From the NCBI GenBank assembly GCA_963829835.1, contig CAWHKC010000003.1, positions 1-64,000 on the forward strand: 64,000 bases of DNA. The letters are read 5' to 3'. The notes beneath the pieces are model-generated. The model did no database searches and was not told the origin of the DNA. It saw only the letters and a program-made list of their open reading frames with translations. The DNA is from Berkiella sp963829835. GTDB taxonomy: Bacteria; Pseudomonadota; Gammaproteobacteria; Berkiellales; Berkiellaceae. Position 1 is the stretch's first letter. Each line of letters opens with the position of its first letter. Below, in pieces: positions 1 to 8,499 of this stretch. A program made the position numbers and the translations under genes.

Positions 1-489
1 ATATGCTTGCCTTTGTAGGGCTCGGGCTTCCGCTGGGCGCGGACCTCGGCCGCAAACTGGCCGACCACTTGCTTGTCGATCCCCTGGATGACGATGTGCT
101 GCTGATCGGGGCAGGCGACTTTCACGCCCGGCCGGGATGGGAATCTGCAACTCGTTGGCCAGGCCGACGCGGAGTTGCAGCGTCTGGCCCTGGACGGCGG
201 CCAGGTAGCCCACGCCGATGATTTCCAAACGCTTCTCGTAGCCCTGGGTGACGCCGACGAGCATGTTTTGCAACAGCGCCCGGGTCAGGCCGTGCAGGGC
301 GCGGCTCTGCGCGGTCGTCGCGCTGCCGGTCCACGCGCAGGGACTTCTGCCTCTCGGAGGCGACGGCCACCTCCGGGCGGTGCTGCAACTGGAGCTTGCC
401 CTCGGGGCCCTGACCGTCACGGTGCAGCCGTCCACCTGCACCTGGACGCCGGCGGGGACGCGAAGCAGTTTCTTTCCGATGCGGGACAT
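1..489 (-). CDS. rplF: 50S ribosomal protein L6, C-terminus cut by window edge
   Basis: Large-subunit protein near the peptidyl-transferase and GTPase-factor side. The start at 489 gives MSRIGKKLLRVPAGVQVQVD, the classic L6 opening. The left edge reads GVKVACPDQQHIVIQGIDKQ and then KPEPYKGKH, the conserved L6 C-terminal signature, so only the last few residues are missing. The reading frame breaks at least three times (roughly 130-150, 300-345 and 400-420), so no single frame covers the gene. Both ends are unmistakable and in order, which points to base errors rather than a pseudogene. It is the last visible gene of the spc part of the operon, directly after rpsH. Confidence 0.9.
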   Translation of the reverse strand, partial: MSRIGKKLLRVPAGVQVQVDGCTVTVRAPRASSSCSTARRWPSPPRGRSPCAWTGSATTAQSRALHGLTRALLQNMLVGVTQGYEKRLEIIGVGYLAAVQGQTLQLRVGLANELQIPIPAGRESRLPRSAAHRHPGDRQASGRPVCGRGPRPAEARALQRQAY

Positions 490-539
490 GGTGTTTGCCT
501 TTTGTCTTACGTCGTTTCTCGCGGTTGCGGCGTGCTGGG

Positions 540-932
540 CTACCAGATTTCGCAGAGCACTTCGCCGCCCAGCTTCCGCTGCCGGGCCTCGCGGTCGCTG
601 ATCACGCCGCGGCTGGTGCTGATGATGCAGATCCCCAGGCCGCCCAACACCGGCTTCAAGTCGGTCGAGCCGCTGTAGACGCGGCGGCCCGGCTTGCTGA
701 CGCGGCGGATGCGGCGGATCACCTGCTCGCCGTTGGGGCCGATTTCAGGTGCACGCGAAATTGGTTGAGGGGGGATCGGGCACTTCCTCCCAATCCCAGA
801 TGTAGCCTTCGCGCTTGAGCACTTCGGCCAGGCCGCGTTTCACCTTCGACAGGGGCATGTCGACGTGCGGCCTTTCCACGCGCACGGCGTTGCGGATGCG
901 GGTCAACATGTCGGCGATGGGTCGGTCATCAT
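540..932 (-). CDS. rpsH: 30S ribosomal protein S8
   Basis: S8 binds the central domain of 16S rRNA. The N-terminal part reads MMTDPIADMLTRIRNA once a base missing near 922 is restored. The middle gives VDMPLSKVKRGLAEVLKREG. The C-terminal frame carries GGLGICIISTSRGVISDREA and ends GGEVLCEIW, the usual S8 ending. A second frame break lies near 745-760. Two adjacent ATG codons (930-932 and 927-929) could both serve as start. It sits between rpsN and rplF, as expected in the spc operon. Confidence 0.9.
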
Positions 933-949
933 AGTCTTTACTGTCCCTC

Positions 950-1136
950 TTACCAACTCGCCTTCTTGACGCCAGGAATCACTCCCTCGTCCGCGAGGTT
1001 GCGAAAGCAGATCCGACAAATTCCGAACTTCTGGTAGACCGCCCGCGGCCGCCGCAGAGCCGGCACGCGCCGCACGGCGCAGGTGGAAAACTTCGGCTGG
1101 CCTCAGCGACTTGGCGATCTTCGATTTGCTTGCCAT
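950..1136 (-). CDS. rpsN: 30S ribosomal protein S14, zinc-binding type
   Basis: Short (about 61 residue) zinc form of S14. It starts MASKSKIAKS at 1136. After frame repair it contains KFSTCAV, CRLCGRPRAVYQKFG and ICRICFRNLADEGVIPGVKK, and ends ASW with TAA at 950-952. The CxxC pairs are those that hold zinc in the C+ type of S14. Frame breaks lie near 1095-1100 and in the G/C run near 1060. Its position between rplE and rpsH matches the standard spc order. Confidence 0.9.
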
Positions 1137-1191
1137 GCGATTGGTCCTCTCGGCAGTCGACTCGTTTCGTGCGCGGGGCAGCCCACTGCGG

Positions 1192-2082
1192 CTAGGCCGC
1201 CCGCAGCGGCATCCCCAGCTTCCGCAGCAACTGGCGGGCCTCGTCGTTGCTGTCGGTGCTGGTCACCAGGGTGACGTTCATGCCTTGGGTTTGTGTAAAT
1301 TTGTCCGGGTTCAACTCGGGAAACACCAATTGTTCGGTCAGTCCGAGGGTGTAGTTGCCGCGGCCGTCGAAGGCGTCGGGGTTCAGGCCGCGAAAGTCCG
1401 CACCCGCGGCAAGGCGATGGAAATCAGCCGGTCGAGGAACTCCCACATCCGCTTGCCGCGCAGCGTCACCTTGCAGCCGATGGCGTTCCCCTCGCGGAGC
1501 TTGAAGCCGGCGATCGACTGGCGGCTCAGGGTAACGACCGGCTTCTGGCCGGCGATGGTCTTCAGGGCCTCGACGGCCTCCTCCAGATATTTCTTCTCGC
1601 CGGTCGCCTTGCCCACGCCCATGTTGATGACGATCTTCTGCAACCGCGGCAGCGCCAGGCGGTTCGTGCGGCCCAATTGCTGGGCCAGGCCGGCAGGATC
1701 TCCTTCTGATAGCGCTGCTGGAGCCGGGGCGTGGGAATGACCTTGGGCGGTTCTTCTCGCCCTTGTCCGCTTCTCGCCCTTGTCGCCTTTGGCTTGTTTC
1801 TCGCCCTTGGCCTGTTTTTCGCCTTTGGCCTGCTTTTCACCCTTGGCTGTTTCTCGCCTTTGGCTTTTCTCGCCCTTAGGCTGCTTTTCGCCTTTGGGCT
1901 GCTTGTCGGCCTTGGCTGGCTCTCGCCTTCGGCTTGGGTGCCTTCTCGGCCTTGGTCTTTCGGCCTTGGGCTTCTTCTGGGCCTTGGGCTGCTTTGCGGC
2001 CTGGGCCGGCTCTTGGGACGTTCCCTGCGGTTCCGGTTGACCGGCGGTTCCGCCTGGGGTTATCGTCTGGTATTTCGCTCAT
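1192..2082 (-). CDS. rplE: 50S ribosomal protein L5 with long lysine-rich N-terminal extension
   Basis: The L5 body is clear: PTPRLQQRYQKEILPA, then LQKIVINMGVGKATGEKKYL, LREGNAIGCKVTLRGKRMWE, DAFDGRGNYTLGL and a C-terminus ending LRKLGMPLRAA (TAG at 1192). A normal L5 is about 180 residues and would start near 1740. Here the coding sequence runs open upstream, across frame breaks, to an ATG at 2082 (MSEIPDDNP) just 46 bases after rplX. The extra 100 or more residues are rich in Lys, Gln, Glu, Ala, Pro and Gly, with repeated GEKQxK units and no Cys. Such a tail could contact rRNA, but that is inference. Frame breaks near 1405, 1690, 1830, 1900 and 1965 make exact length uncertain. Confidence 0.85.
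1745..1905 (-). repeat. degenerate 18-bp tandem repeat encoding GEKQ(A/P)K hexapeptides in L5
   Basis: On the minus strand the segment repeats units like AAGGGCGAGAAACAGGCC with one- or two-base variation, giving about six to eight copies of K-G-E-K-Q-A/P. The repeat is in phase with the coding frame of the L5 extension over most of its length, with single-base slips between some units. The slips may be sequencing errors. Confidence 0.7.
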
Positions 2083-2128
2083 GGTGTTGTTCCCTTGCGG
2101 GCGTGCCCGGCGGGCCGCTCACTGGCGG

Positions 2129-2487
2129 CTAGCTGCTTAATTGCTTCTCTTGACTGGTCTTGGCAGCGGCAATGACGCCGTTGCCGGCGCCGCACTTCTT
2201 GCAGTAGCGTTCTTTGCTGCCGTCGGGCAGGTAGCGGGCGCCGAAGCGGGCGGCGGCCTTGCACGACTGGCAGACCAGGGCCACGTTGCAGATGGGGATG
2301 GGCATCTCCATGGAGAGCCGGCCCGCCCTGCGGGTTCCGCTGGCTGCGGCGGACGTGCTTGTACACGCGGTTGACGCCCTCGACCACCAGTTTTCCCGGC
2401 CTTCGGCTTGACGCGCAGCACGCGGCCTTGCGCTCCCCGATCTTCGCCGGTAATCACGCGGACGGTATCGTTGGCTTTAATCCACAT
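2129..2487 (-). CDS. rplX: 50S ribosomal protein L24 with C-terminal zinc-ribbon-like segment
   Basis: The start at 2487 gives MWIKANDTVRVITGEDRGAQ, then GRVLRVKPKAGK, the KOW-type SH3 core of L24 that begins 23S rRNA folding. After a frame break near 2395 it continues VEGVNRVYKHVRRSQRNPQG and, after another near 2320, MEMPIPICNVALVCQSCK and SKERYCKKCGAGNG, ending QLSS (TAG at 2129). The two CxxC pairs, about 20 residues apart, look like a zinc site. The ATG overlaps the rplN stop (TGATG), implying translational coupling. Confidence 0.88.
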
Positions 2488-2855
2488 CAGACCACCTCGG
2501 CGGCGAGGCTGACGATTTTCATGAAGTTCCGCTCCCGCAGTTCCCGGGCGACGGCGCCGAAGATGCGCGTGCCGCGGGGGTTTTGTTCGTTGTCGATGAT
2601 GACCGCGGCGTTGCTGTCGAAACGGACGTAGCTGCCGTCGCCGCGGCGGGTGGGCTGCTTGCAGCGGACGATCACGGCGCGGACCACGCCGCCCTTCTTC
2701 ACGTCGCTGCCGGGGATCACGCTCTTCACGCTGCAGACGATGATGTCGCCCAGGCCGGCCGTGCGCCGGCGGCTGCCCCCCAACACCTTAATGCACATCA
2801 ATTCCTTGGCCCCGGTGTTGTCGGCCACGGCAAGTCGGCTTTGCATCTGGATCAT
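2487..2855 (-). CDS. rplN: 50S ribosomal protein L14
   Basis: Intact 122-residue frame, the normal L14 length. It begins MIQMQSRLAVADNTGAKELM and carries the family signature GDIIVCSVKSVIPGSDVKKG. L14 lies at the subunit interface and contacts 16S rRNA helix 14. It is one of the few genes in this part of the window with no frame break, which makes it a useful anchor. Its stop overlaps the rplX start by one base. Confidence 0.97.
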   Translation of the reverse strand: MIQMQSRLAVADNTGAKELMCIKVLGGSRRRTAGLGDIIVCSVKSVIPGSDVKKGGVVRAVIVRCKQPTRRGDGSYVRFDSNAAVIIDNEQNPRGTRIFGAVARELRERNFMKIVSLAAEVV

Positions 2856-2887
2856 GATCTGCCGTTCTCCGTCGGGGCTTAGGTCCG

Positions 2888-3196
2888 TTACTGTGCACCG
2901 CGGCGCCGCTGGCCGCGGCTCCTCGGCGCGCGGCGCGGCCAGGTCGATCGGCCCGCCCCTTCTCCACCACCCGCACCAGCTTCCAACGCTTGGTCCGCGA
3001 CATCGGCCGGCACTCGACGATCTCGACCGTGTCGCCCGCGTGCGACTCGTTGTTCTCGTCGTGCACGGTGCAGACGGTGCGGCGGCGCAGGTACTTGCCG
3101 TACTGCGGATCTTTCACCAGGCGGGGAATCTCGACGCGGCGGGTCTTCGCCGTCTTGTCGCTGGTCACGACGCCGACCTGCGACTCTACTGGGCAT
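2888..3196 (-). CDS. rpsQ: 30S ribosomal protein S17
   Basis: OB-fold protein that binds 16S rRNA early in assembly. The ATG at 3196 is followed, after one extra base, by VESQVGVVTSDKTAKTRRVE and then TVCTVHDENNESHAGDTVEI and CRPMSRTKRWKLVRVVEKG, all typical S17. The C-terminal tail after VVEKG is in doubt because of a frame break near 2955. TAA at 2888 is the most plausible stop. It lies between rpmC and rplN, as usual. Confidence 0.88.
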   Translation of the reverse strand: MPSRVAGRRRDQRQDGEDPPRRDSPPGERSAVRQVPAPPHRLHRARREQRVARGRHGRDRRVPADVADQALEAGAGGGEGAGRSTWPRRAPRSRGQRRRGAQ

Positions 3197-3424
3197 GGTT
3201 CGCGTCTCCTCTCTTGCTTGGCTGCTGCCGCCGCGCGCTGCGCTGGCCGCGTGGATGGTGTTGATCCGGGCGATCAGCCGCCGCTGCTTGCGGAGTTCGC
3301 TGGGGGCGTCCAGCCGCTCCGTCTGCGCTTGCAGGCGAAGGCGGAAGAAGTGCTCCGTCGTCTCCTTCAGCAGCAGCACGAGATGCTCGTCGCTCATGTC
3401 GCGAAGTTCGCTTACCTTGGCCAT
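3186..3424 (-). CDS. rpmC: 50S ribosomal protein L29
   Basis: Starts MAKVSELRDMSDEHLVLLLK and continues HFFRLRLQAQTERLDAPSEL, the two-helix L29 fold that forms part of the exit-tunnel rim. L29 is normally 60-75 residues. The first 60 are clean here, and the end is uncertain because the C-terminal Ala/Arg-rich part meets a frame break near 3210-3230. The TAG at 3186 overlaps the rpsQ start by about 10 bases and is my best choice of stop. Confidence 0.85.
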
Positions 3425-3462
3425 CGGCTCGATCCCTTTACGCTGCGGTCAGTATCGTTCCC

Positions 3463-3871
3463 TTACAACGGCCGGCGGCGGAGCAGCCGCACCTTCACCG
3501 GCATCTTGTGCGCCAGGCGGGCGAAACACATCCGCGCCGCCTCCTCGGAAATGCCGCCGATCTCGAACAACACCGTCCCCGGCTTCACCACCGCCGCCCA
3601 ATACTCCGGTTCGTCCTTTGCCCTTGCCCATGCGGGTTTCCAGGGGGATCGAGGTGATCGGTTTATGGGGGAAGACGCGGATATACAGCCGCCCTTCGGT
3701 GCGCAGGTATTGCTGCGCCGCGATGCGCCCGGCCTCCAGGGTCTGGGCGCTGACCCAGCCGCCCTGCACGGCTTGCAGGCCGAAGTCGCCGAAGACGACG
3801 CGGTTGCCGCGCGAGGCGTCACCTCTTATACGTCCTCTTTGGCTTTTTCGGTGCTTGACCCGTTTTGGCAT
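3463..3871 (-). CDS. rplP: 50S ribosomal protein L16
   Basis: Starts MPKRVKHRKSQRGRIRGDAS, the standard L16 N-terminus, at 3871 (an upstream in-frame ATG at 3880 gives MALMPKR). It continues GDFGLQAVQGGWVSAQTLEA and RVFPHKPITSIPLETRMGKG. A single frame break near 3617-3623 then leads to EPEYWAAVVKPGTVLFEIGG and the end VKVRLLRRRPL. L16 sits near the A-site and is needed for late 50S assembly. Its start lies inside the 3' end of rpsC, so the two genes share about 53 bases in different frames. Confidence 0.92.
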
Positions 3872-4535
3872 CAGCGCCATCGCTATCATCCTCGCTATAG
3901 GTGCCTTGATTGATCCACACCTGGATGCCGATGTGGCCTTGGGCGATCTTGGCTTCGGTGAAGCCGTAGTCGATCTTCGCCCGCAGCGTCGACAGCGGGA
4001 TCGAGCCGGCGATCTGTTTCTCGCGGCGCGACATTTCCGCCCCGCCCAGCCGGCCGGAAAGCTGGATCTTGATCCCCTTGGCCCCGGCTTCCATCGTCTG
4101 TTCCATCGACCGCTTCATCGTGCGGCGGAATCCGGAACGCTTGATCAACTGCTCGGCAATGTCCTCGGCCACCAACTGGGCGACCATTTCGGGCCGGTTG
4201 AGTTCTTCGATCTTGATGTTGATCCGCCGTCCCGTCTTGTCCTGGAGTTCCTTCTGCAGCTCCTCGACGCGCTCCCCCTTGCGGCCGATGAGGATGCCGG
4301 GGCGGGCGGAAAACAAGATGACTTTCACTTCGTCGCGGGTCCGCTCGATCTCGATCTTGGCAATGGCCGGATACAGCGGCTTGCCGAACTTGTCCTTGCG
4401 GTTCTTCACGTAGTCGCGGATCTTGTGGTCTTCGACCAGCAGATCGGCGTACTCCTGCTTGGACGCGTACCAGCGGCTCTTCCAACCGATCATGATGCCG
4501 GTGCGAAACGCGATGGGATTGACTTTTTGACCCAT
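3819..4535 (-). CDS. rpsC: 30S ribosomal protein S3
   Basis: Intact frame of 238 residues. It begins MGQKVNPIAFRTGIMIGWKS, has a KH domain with VILFSARPGILIGRKGERVE, and a C-terminal domain ending GHIGIQVWINQGTYSEDD. S3 forms part of the mRNA entry tunnel with S4 and S5. A tail of about 25 residues, acidic then basic (DDSDGADAK then KKPKRTYKR), follows the usual end and overlaps the rplP start in another frame. It is three bases downstream of rplV. Confidence 0.97.
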   Translation of the reverse strand: MGQKVNPIAFRTGIMIGWKSRWYASKQEYADLLVEDHKIRDYVKNRKDKFGKPLYPAIAKIEIERTRDEVKVILFSARPGILIGRKGERVEELQKELQDKTGRRINIKIEELNRPEMVAQLVAEDIAEQLIKRSGFRRTMKRSMEQTMEAGAKGIKIQLSGRLGGAEMSRREKQIAGSIPLSTLRAKIDYGFTEAKIAQGHIGIQVWINQGTYSEDDSDGADAKTGQAPKKPKRTYKR

Positions 4536-4538
4536 AGA

Positions 4539-4865
4539 TTACTCCAACGCCACGCGGATATGCGACATCCGCCGATTGAGCACGGAAGCCATTCCCCGCG
4601 CCTTGGGCTGCATCCGCTTGGTCATCGGACCGCCATCCACCCGCACGTCCACCACCACCAGCCGATCGAGGTTCGTCGCCCGCCGGTCCTCGGCGTTCGC
4701 CAAGGCGCTGCGGAGCACCTTCTCCAGCAGCCGGGCGCCGCGGTGCGGCTGGTAGCGGAGGATGTCCAGGGCATCGTCGGCAAACTTGCCCCGGATCAGA
4801 TCCGCCAGGGGGCGGACCTTGCGGGCGCTGATCCGCGCGAATCGATGAACCGCCTCGTAAGCCAT
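4539..4865 (-). CDS. rplV: 50S ribosomal protein L22
   Basis: Clean 108-residue frame from MAYEAVHRFARISARKVRPL to SHIRVALE. L22 lines the nascent-peptide exit tunnel through a long beta hairpin, seen here as VVVDVRVDGGPMTKRMQPKA with PKARGMASV, the family signature. The frame stays open upstream of 4865, but that part overlaps rpsS, and the MAYEA start matches the family. It is 28 bases after rpsS. Confidence 0.96.
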   Translation of the reverse strand: MAYEAVHRFARISARKVRPLADLIRGKFADDALDILRYQPHRGARLLEKVLRSALANAEDRRATNLDRLVVVDVRVDGGPMTKRMQPKARGMASVLNRRMSHIRVALE

Positions 4866-4893
4866 GTTGCGTCCCTTTATCGCGTGCGCCGCC

Positions 4894-5163
4894 TTAGCGC
4901 TTCCCCTTGCCGCCGTGGCCGCGGAAGGTCCGCGTCGGGGCAAACTCTCCCAGCCGATGCCCGACCATCTCTTCCGTCACGAACACCTTCATGTGGATCT
5001 TGCCGTTGTGGACCAGGAAGGTGTGCCCGACGAACTCGGGAACAATGGTGCAGGGTCGGGCCCAGGTCTTGATGGGCTCTTTCGTCCCCATCTGGTTCTG
5101 TTTCTCGACCTTGAGAAACAGCTTGGGATTGACGAAGGGTCCTTTTTTCAGCGATCTGCCCAT
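4894..5163 (-). CDS. rpsS: 30S ribosomal protein S19
   Basis: Clean frame of 89 residues, the normal size. It starts MGRSLKKGPFVNPKLFLKVE and holds the signature HNGKIHMKVFVTEEMVGHRL, ending GHGGKGKR. S19 works in the 30S head with S13, contacting the A-site finger. It sits 10 bases after rplB and 28 before rplV. Confidence 0.97.
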   Translation of the reverse strand: MGRSLKKGPFVNPKLFLKVEKQNQMGTKEPIKTWARPCTIVPEFVGHTFLVHNGKIHMKVFVTEEMVGHRLGEFAPTRTFRGHGGKGKR

Positions 5164-5173
5164 AATGCACCCG

Positions 5174-6033
5174 TTACCTGATCTTCAACTGGCCGTACCG
5201 CCGCGAGCGGCGCCGCCGCACAATCGCCTTGGAAGACGGCTTTCTTCGTTTTCGCGTGAAACCACCCTTGGCCAGCTTGCCCGTGGGGCTGACCGGATGG
5301 CGGCCGCCCTTGGTGCGGCCTTCGCCGCCGCCGTGGGGATGGTCGATGGGATTCATGGCCGTGCCGCGGACGTGGGGGCGGCGGCCCATCCAGCGTTTGC
5401 GGCCGGCCTTGCCCAGCACGATGCCCATGTGGTCGGCGTTGCCCAGGGTGCCGATGGTCGCCCGGCAGGTGGCCGGCACGCGGCGGATTTCTCCGCTGGG
5501 GAGGTTGATCTGGGCCCAATCGGCGTCGCGGGCGGCCAAGGTGGCCCGGCGCCCGGCCGAGCGGCACAACACGCCGCCCCGGCCCGGCAGCATCTCGATA
5601 TTGTGGACGTCCATCCCCAGGGGAATCTTCGCCAGCGGCAGGCAGTTGCCCACGGCCGCCGGAGACCGACTCGCCGCTCTGCACCTGGTCGCCCGCCTTC
5701 AGCCCTTCCGGGGCCAGGATGTAGCGCTTCTCGCCGTCGGCATAATGCAGCAAGGCGATCCGCGCGCTGCGGTTGGGATCGTATTGGATCGAGTTTACCC
5801 GGGCGACGATGCCGTCCTTGTTGCGGCGGAAGTCGATGAGCCGGTAGGTGCGCTTGTGTCCGCCGCCGCGATGCCGCGAGGTGATCTTGCCCTGGTTGTT
5901 CCGCCCGCCCGGTGCCGTGCTTCGGCACCCGCAGATGCTTGGCCGGCTTGGCGCCGGGCGTGAGGTCGGCGAAGTCGCTCACCGTCGCCTGCCGGCGTCC
6001 CGGGCTGGTCGGATTGTATCGGCGAATACCCAT
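5174..6033 (-). CDS. rplB: 50S ribosomal protein L2
   Basis: Start at 6033 (MGIRRYNPTSPGRRQATVSD) and end at 5174 (YGQLKIR), about 285 residues, a normal L2 length. The C-terminal part holds GTAMNPIDHPHGGGEGRTKG, which contains the conserved histidine long linked to peptidyl-transfer activity, and SPTGKLAKGG. Frame breaks occur near 5910 (after VPKHGTG) and 5655-5660. L2 is a primary 23S rRNA binder joining the subunits. A roughly 100-base gap separating it from rplW holds a repeat. Confidence 0.93.
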
Positions 6034-6053
6034 GGTTGTCCGTTTCGCTCTAT

Positions 6054-6131
6054 TGATCCCTCTCCCTCCGGGGGAGGGTTGGGTGCATGCTCGTCCAGCT
6101 TTCCCCCTCACCCTCTCCCGGAGAGAGAGGG
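6054..6131. repeat. CCCTCTCCC/GGGAGAGGG-type intergenic repeat
   Basis: Between rplW and rplB lie two small inverted repeats: CCCTCCGGGGGAGGG near 6063-6077 and CCCTCTCCCGGAGAGAGAGG near 6111-6130. They sit in a stretch reading CCCCCTCACCCTCTCCC, a type of intergenic repeat seen widely in GC-rich environmental genomes. It interrupts an otherwise tightly packed operon and could form RNA hairpins. Confidence 0.55.
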
Positions 6132-6139
6132 GATTTCCT

Positions 6140-6452
6140 TTAGAAGAAGTCGATGCGATGCTCCGGGTTCAAAGTCACGATCGCCTTCTTCCAACTCTTG
6201 GTTACTGCCACGGCGATACCCCGCCCGCCGCGGTTTCCCCTTGCGGTTCTGCGTCCGCACGCAAACCACCTTCACGTCGAAGAGTTCCTCGATGGCGCGG
6301 CGGACGTCGTCCTTGCCGGCCATGCGGTTGACCTCGAAGGCATAGGCGTTGCAGCGGTTCGCCTTGTGCATTCCCTTCTCCGTCACCAGGGGGCGGACGA
6401 TGATCTGGTGCGGCGCCAGGGCAAGCTTGGTTTTCGTAGTGTCTCGGGCCAT
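6140..6452 (-). CDS. rplW: 50S ribosomal protein L23
   Basis: Begins MARDTTKTKLALAPHQIIVR and PLVTEKGMHKANRCNAYAFE, with GKDDVRRAIEELFDVKVVCV, a typical L23. A frame break near 6190-6210 switches to KSWKKAIVTLNPEHRIDFF, the usual C-terminus, giving TAA at 6140. Reading on in the first frame would instead run to 6108 with an unrelated tail. L23 sits at the exit-tunnel mouth and docks trigger factor and SRP. Confidence 0.92.
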
Positions 6453-6491
6453 GGGCCGGTTCCTTCTCTTATCCTGTGTGCGGCCGACGTG

Positions 6492-7126
6492 TTATCGTGC
6501 CGCCGCCTTCTCCCGCAACGCGTCCAGCGCCGACGGTGGTCATCAGCAACCGCCGCGGATGCAGCACGCCCAGGGCGGTCAACTCCGCCACCGGCGCCAC
6601 CGAGACGCCGGCCAGGTTGCGGACGCTCTTGTATACGTTGGCGTCGTACTCGGCCACCGCCACCAACAGGCTGCCGCCGTCGATCTTCAGGGCCTTGAGG
6701 ATGGCGGCCATCTCCCGCGTCTGCGGCTTCTCGAAACTCAAGTCGTCGATCAGCGTAACCTGGTTGTCGGCCAGCCTCGTGGCCACGGCCATCCGCGTCG
6801 CCAGGCGGATGGCCTTCTTCGTCAGGCGGTAGGACCAGTCGCGGGGCCGGATGGCGTGGATGTGCCCGCCGCCGCGGCGGATGCCGCTGCGTCGCGAGCC
6901 GGCCCGGGCGTTGCCGGTCCCCTTCTGCCGATACATCTTCTTCGTGGTGCCCGGCCACTTCCGAGCGGTTCTTGGTCCGCACCGTCCCCTGCCGCAAGTT
7001 GGTCTGGTACATCACCACCGCGTCGTGCAGCAGTTGCTTGCTGATCCGCGGGGCCAATTGGGCCGGATCGATCTCGTAGGTCCGCACCTGGACGCCGCTG
7101 CGATCGTAGACGGGTAAACTCAGCAT
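6492..7126 (-). CDS. rplD: 50S ribosomal protein L4
   Basis: Starts MLSLPVYDRSGVQVRTYEID and continues LLHDAVVMYQTNLRQGTVRT. After a frame break near 6960 it reads MYRQKGTGNARAGSRRSGIR, the positively charged tunnel loop, and FEKPQTREMAAILKALKIDG. A last break near 6525 yields ALDALREKAAAR with TAA at 6492. L4 lines the exit tunnel and in some bacteria represses its own operon. No such element was identified here. Confidence 0.92.
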
Positions 7127-7147
7127 GACTGGCTTCCTATCCTCCGC

Positions 7148-7836
7148 TCATACAGTGTTGGTCGGGCGAATGGTCACGTAGCCGCCGTTGGGACCGGGGA
7201 CCGCCCCGCGGACCAACAGCAGATTGTTCTCCAGATCGACTTTGACCACCTTGAGATTCCGCGCCGTGCGGCGGACGGAGCCGAGATGGCCCGCCATGCG
7301 GTGGCCCTTGAAGACGTGGTGCGGATCGGTGTTCATGCCGATCGAGCCGGGGTGGCGATGCACCTTCTTCACGCCGTGACTGGCGCGCTGGCCGGCGAAA
7401 TGATGCCGCTTCATGACGCCCGCCGTGCCCCGGCCCTTGGTAATGCCGGTGACGTCGACCGCCTTGACCTCGGCGAGGTGATCGACGCGGAGCTGCTGGC
7501 CGACTTGCCAGCCCCTCGGCCGCCACGCGGAACTCGCGGACAAACCGCTGCGGCTCGCAGGCCGCCTTGGCGACCGGCTGCACGCCGGCCGCCGTGCGAC
7601 GCTTCTGACGCTTGCTGTCCAGACGGGCGACATGGCCGCGGGCACTGCGGCTGGCAAGGCGACGGGGCTTATCCAGAAAGCCCAGTTGAACCGCCTCGTA
7701 CCCGTCGTGCTGCCGCCGTCTTCACCTGGAGGACGTGGCACGGGCCTGCCTGGATCACCGTCACGGGGATGATCTGGCCGGTCGGGTCGAAAACTTGCGT
7801 CATCCCGACCTTGCGGCCGAGTAGTCCAACTGCCAT
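7148..7836 (-). CDS. rplC: 50S ribosomal protein L3
   Basis: The start MAVGLLGRKVGMTQVFDPTG at 7836 is the family N-terminus. The 3' frame holds GQRASHGVKKVHRHPGSIGM and KGHRMAGHLGSVRRTARNLK, and ends TIRPTNTV. Frame breaks lie near 7700 and 7510. An open stretch upstream of 7836 in the same frame has no family similarity and falls in the 148-base gap after rpsJ. L3 is one of the first 50S assembly proteins. Confidence 0.92.
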
Positions 7837-7984
7837 CGCTCTTGCCTTTATCAAGTCGCCTACGGGAACGGACGGTACGTGACCGGGTTTACCCGCACGG
7901 CTTCCGTTGCATAGATTATTTTGCCAGGATTCCCGTTCTGAGTGCGCTAACATTCGTCTGATCCGCTAATCTAATCTATCGCTC

Positions 7985-8314
7985 TCAATGCCGGCTGGTC
8001 GCCTTGATCTTAATGTCCACGCCCGCCGGCAGGCTCAACTTGTTCAGCGCCTCGATCGTCTTGGCCGTCGCCTGCATGATGTCGATCAGCCGCTTGTGCG
8101 TGCGGATCTCGAACTGCTGGCGGGCCTTCTTGTCCACGTGCGGGCTGGACAAGACCGTGTAGCGCTCGATGCGCGTCGGCAAGGGAATCGGACCGTGGAC
8201 GACCGAACCGGTCCGCTTGGCCGTATCGACGATCTCCGTCGCGCTCTGATCCAAAATGGCGTGATCGTACGCCTCCATGCGGATGCGGATGGTTTCGCTC
8301 GTATGACCTGCCAC
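7985..8314 (-). CDS. rpsJ: 30S ribosomal protein S10
   Basis: Clean 109-residue frame beginning MAGHTSETIRIRMEAYDHAI and carrying PLPTRIERYTVLSSPHVDKK and QQFEIRTHKRLIDIM. S10 is in the 30S head and is also the NusB partner in antitermination. It is the first gene of the visible operon. The usual upstream neighbours tuf, fusA, rpsG and rpsL are absent, and the next gene (8797) is divergent. Confidence 0.97.
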   Translation of the reverse strand: MAGHTSETIRIRMEAYDHAILDQSATEIVDTAKRTGSVVHGPIPLPTRIERYTVLSSPHVDKKARQQFEIRTHKRLIDIMQATAKTIEALNKLSLPAGVDIKIKATSRH

Positions 8315-8499
8315 GGACGTCCTCCGGTGCTACGGAATCCCTACTTGCCAAGCAGCTTCCGCCCAATAGCGGGAAACTTCAAATCATACAGGCTCGGCTT
8401 TCGCCCGTCAACATCCCCCGGAGGAAATTTTTCTCGCAACCGTGGCAATGCTGCGGCCGCGGCCGACGTAATCCCTGGAAATCGGCGATTTCTACGCGA

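Noticed and set aside
1731..2132. Plus-strand frame encoding a Leu/Phe-rich hydrophobic repeat protein
   Set aside because: It is the complement of the lysine-rich L5 extension; the GCC/CTT repeats read as Leu-Ala-Phe on the other strand by composition alone, and no plus-strand start or neighbour supports it.
3195..5072. Plus-strand frame of 625 codons across the ribosomal operon
   Set aside because: It lies antisense to rpmC, rplP, rpsC, rplV and rpsS and arises from high GC content.
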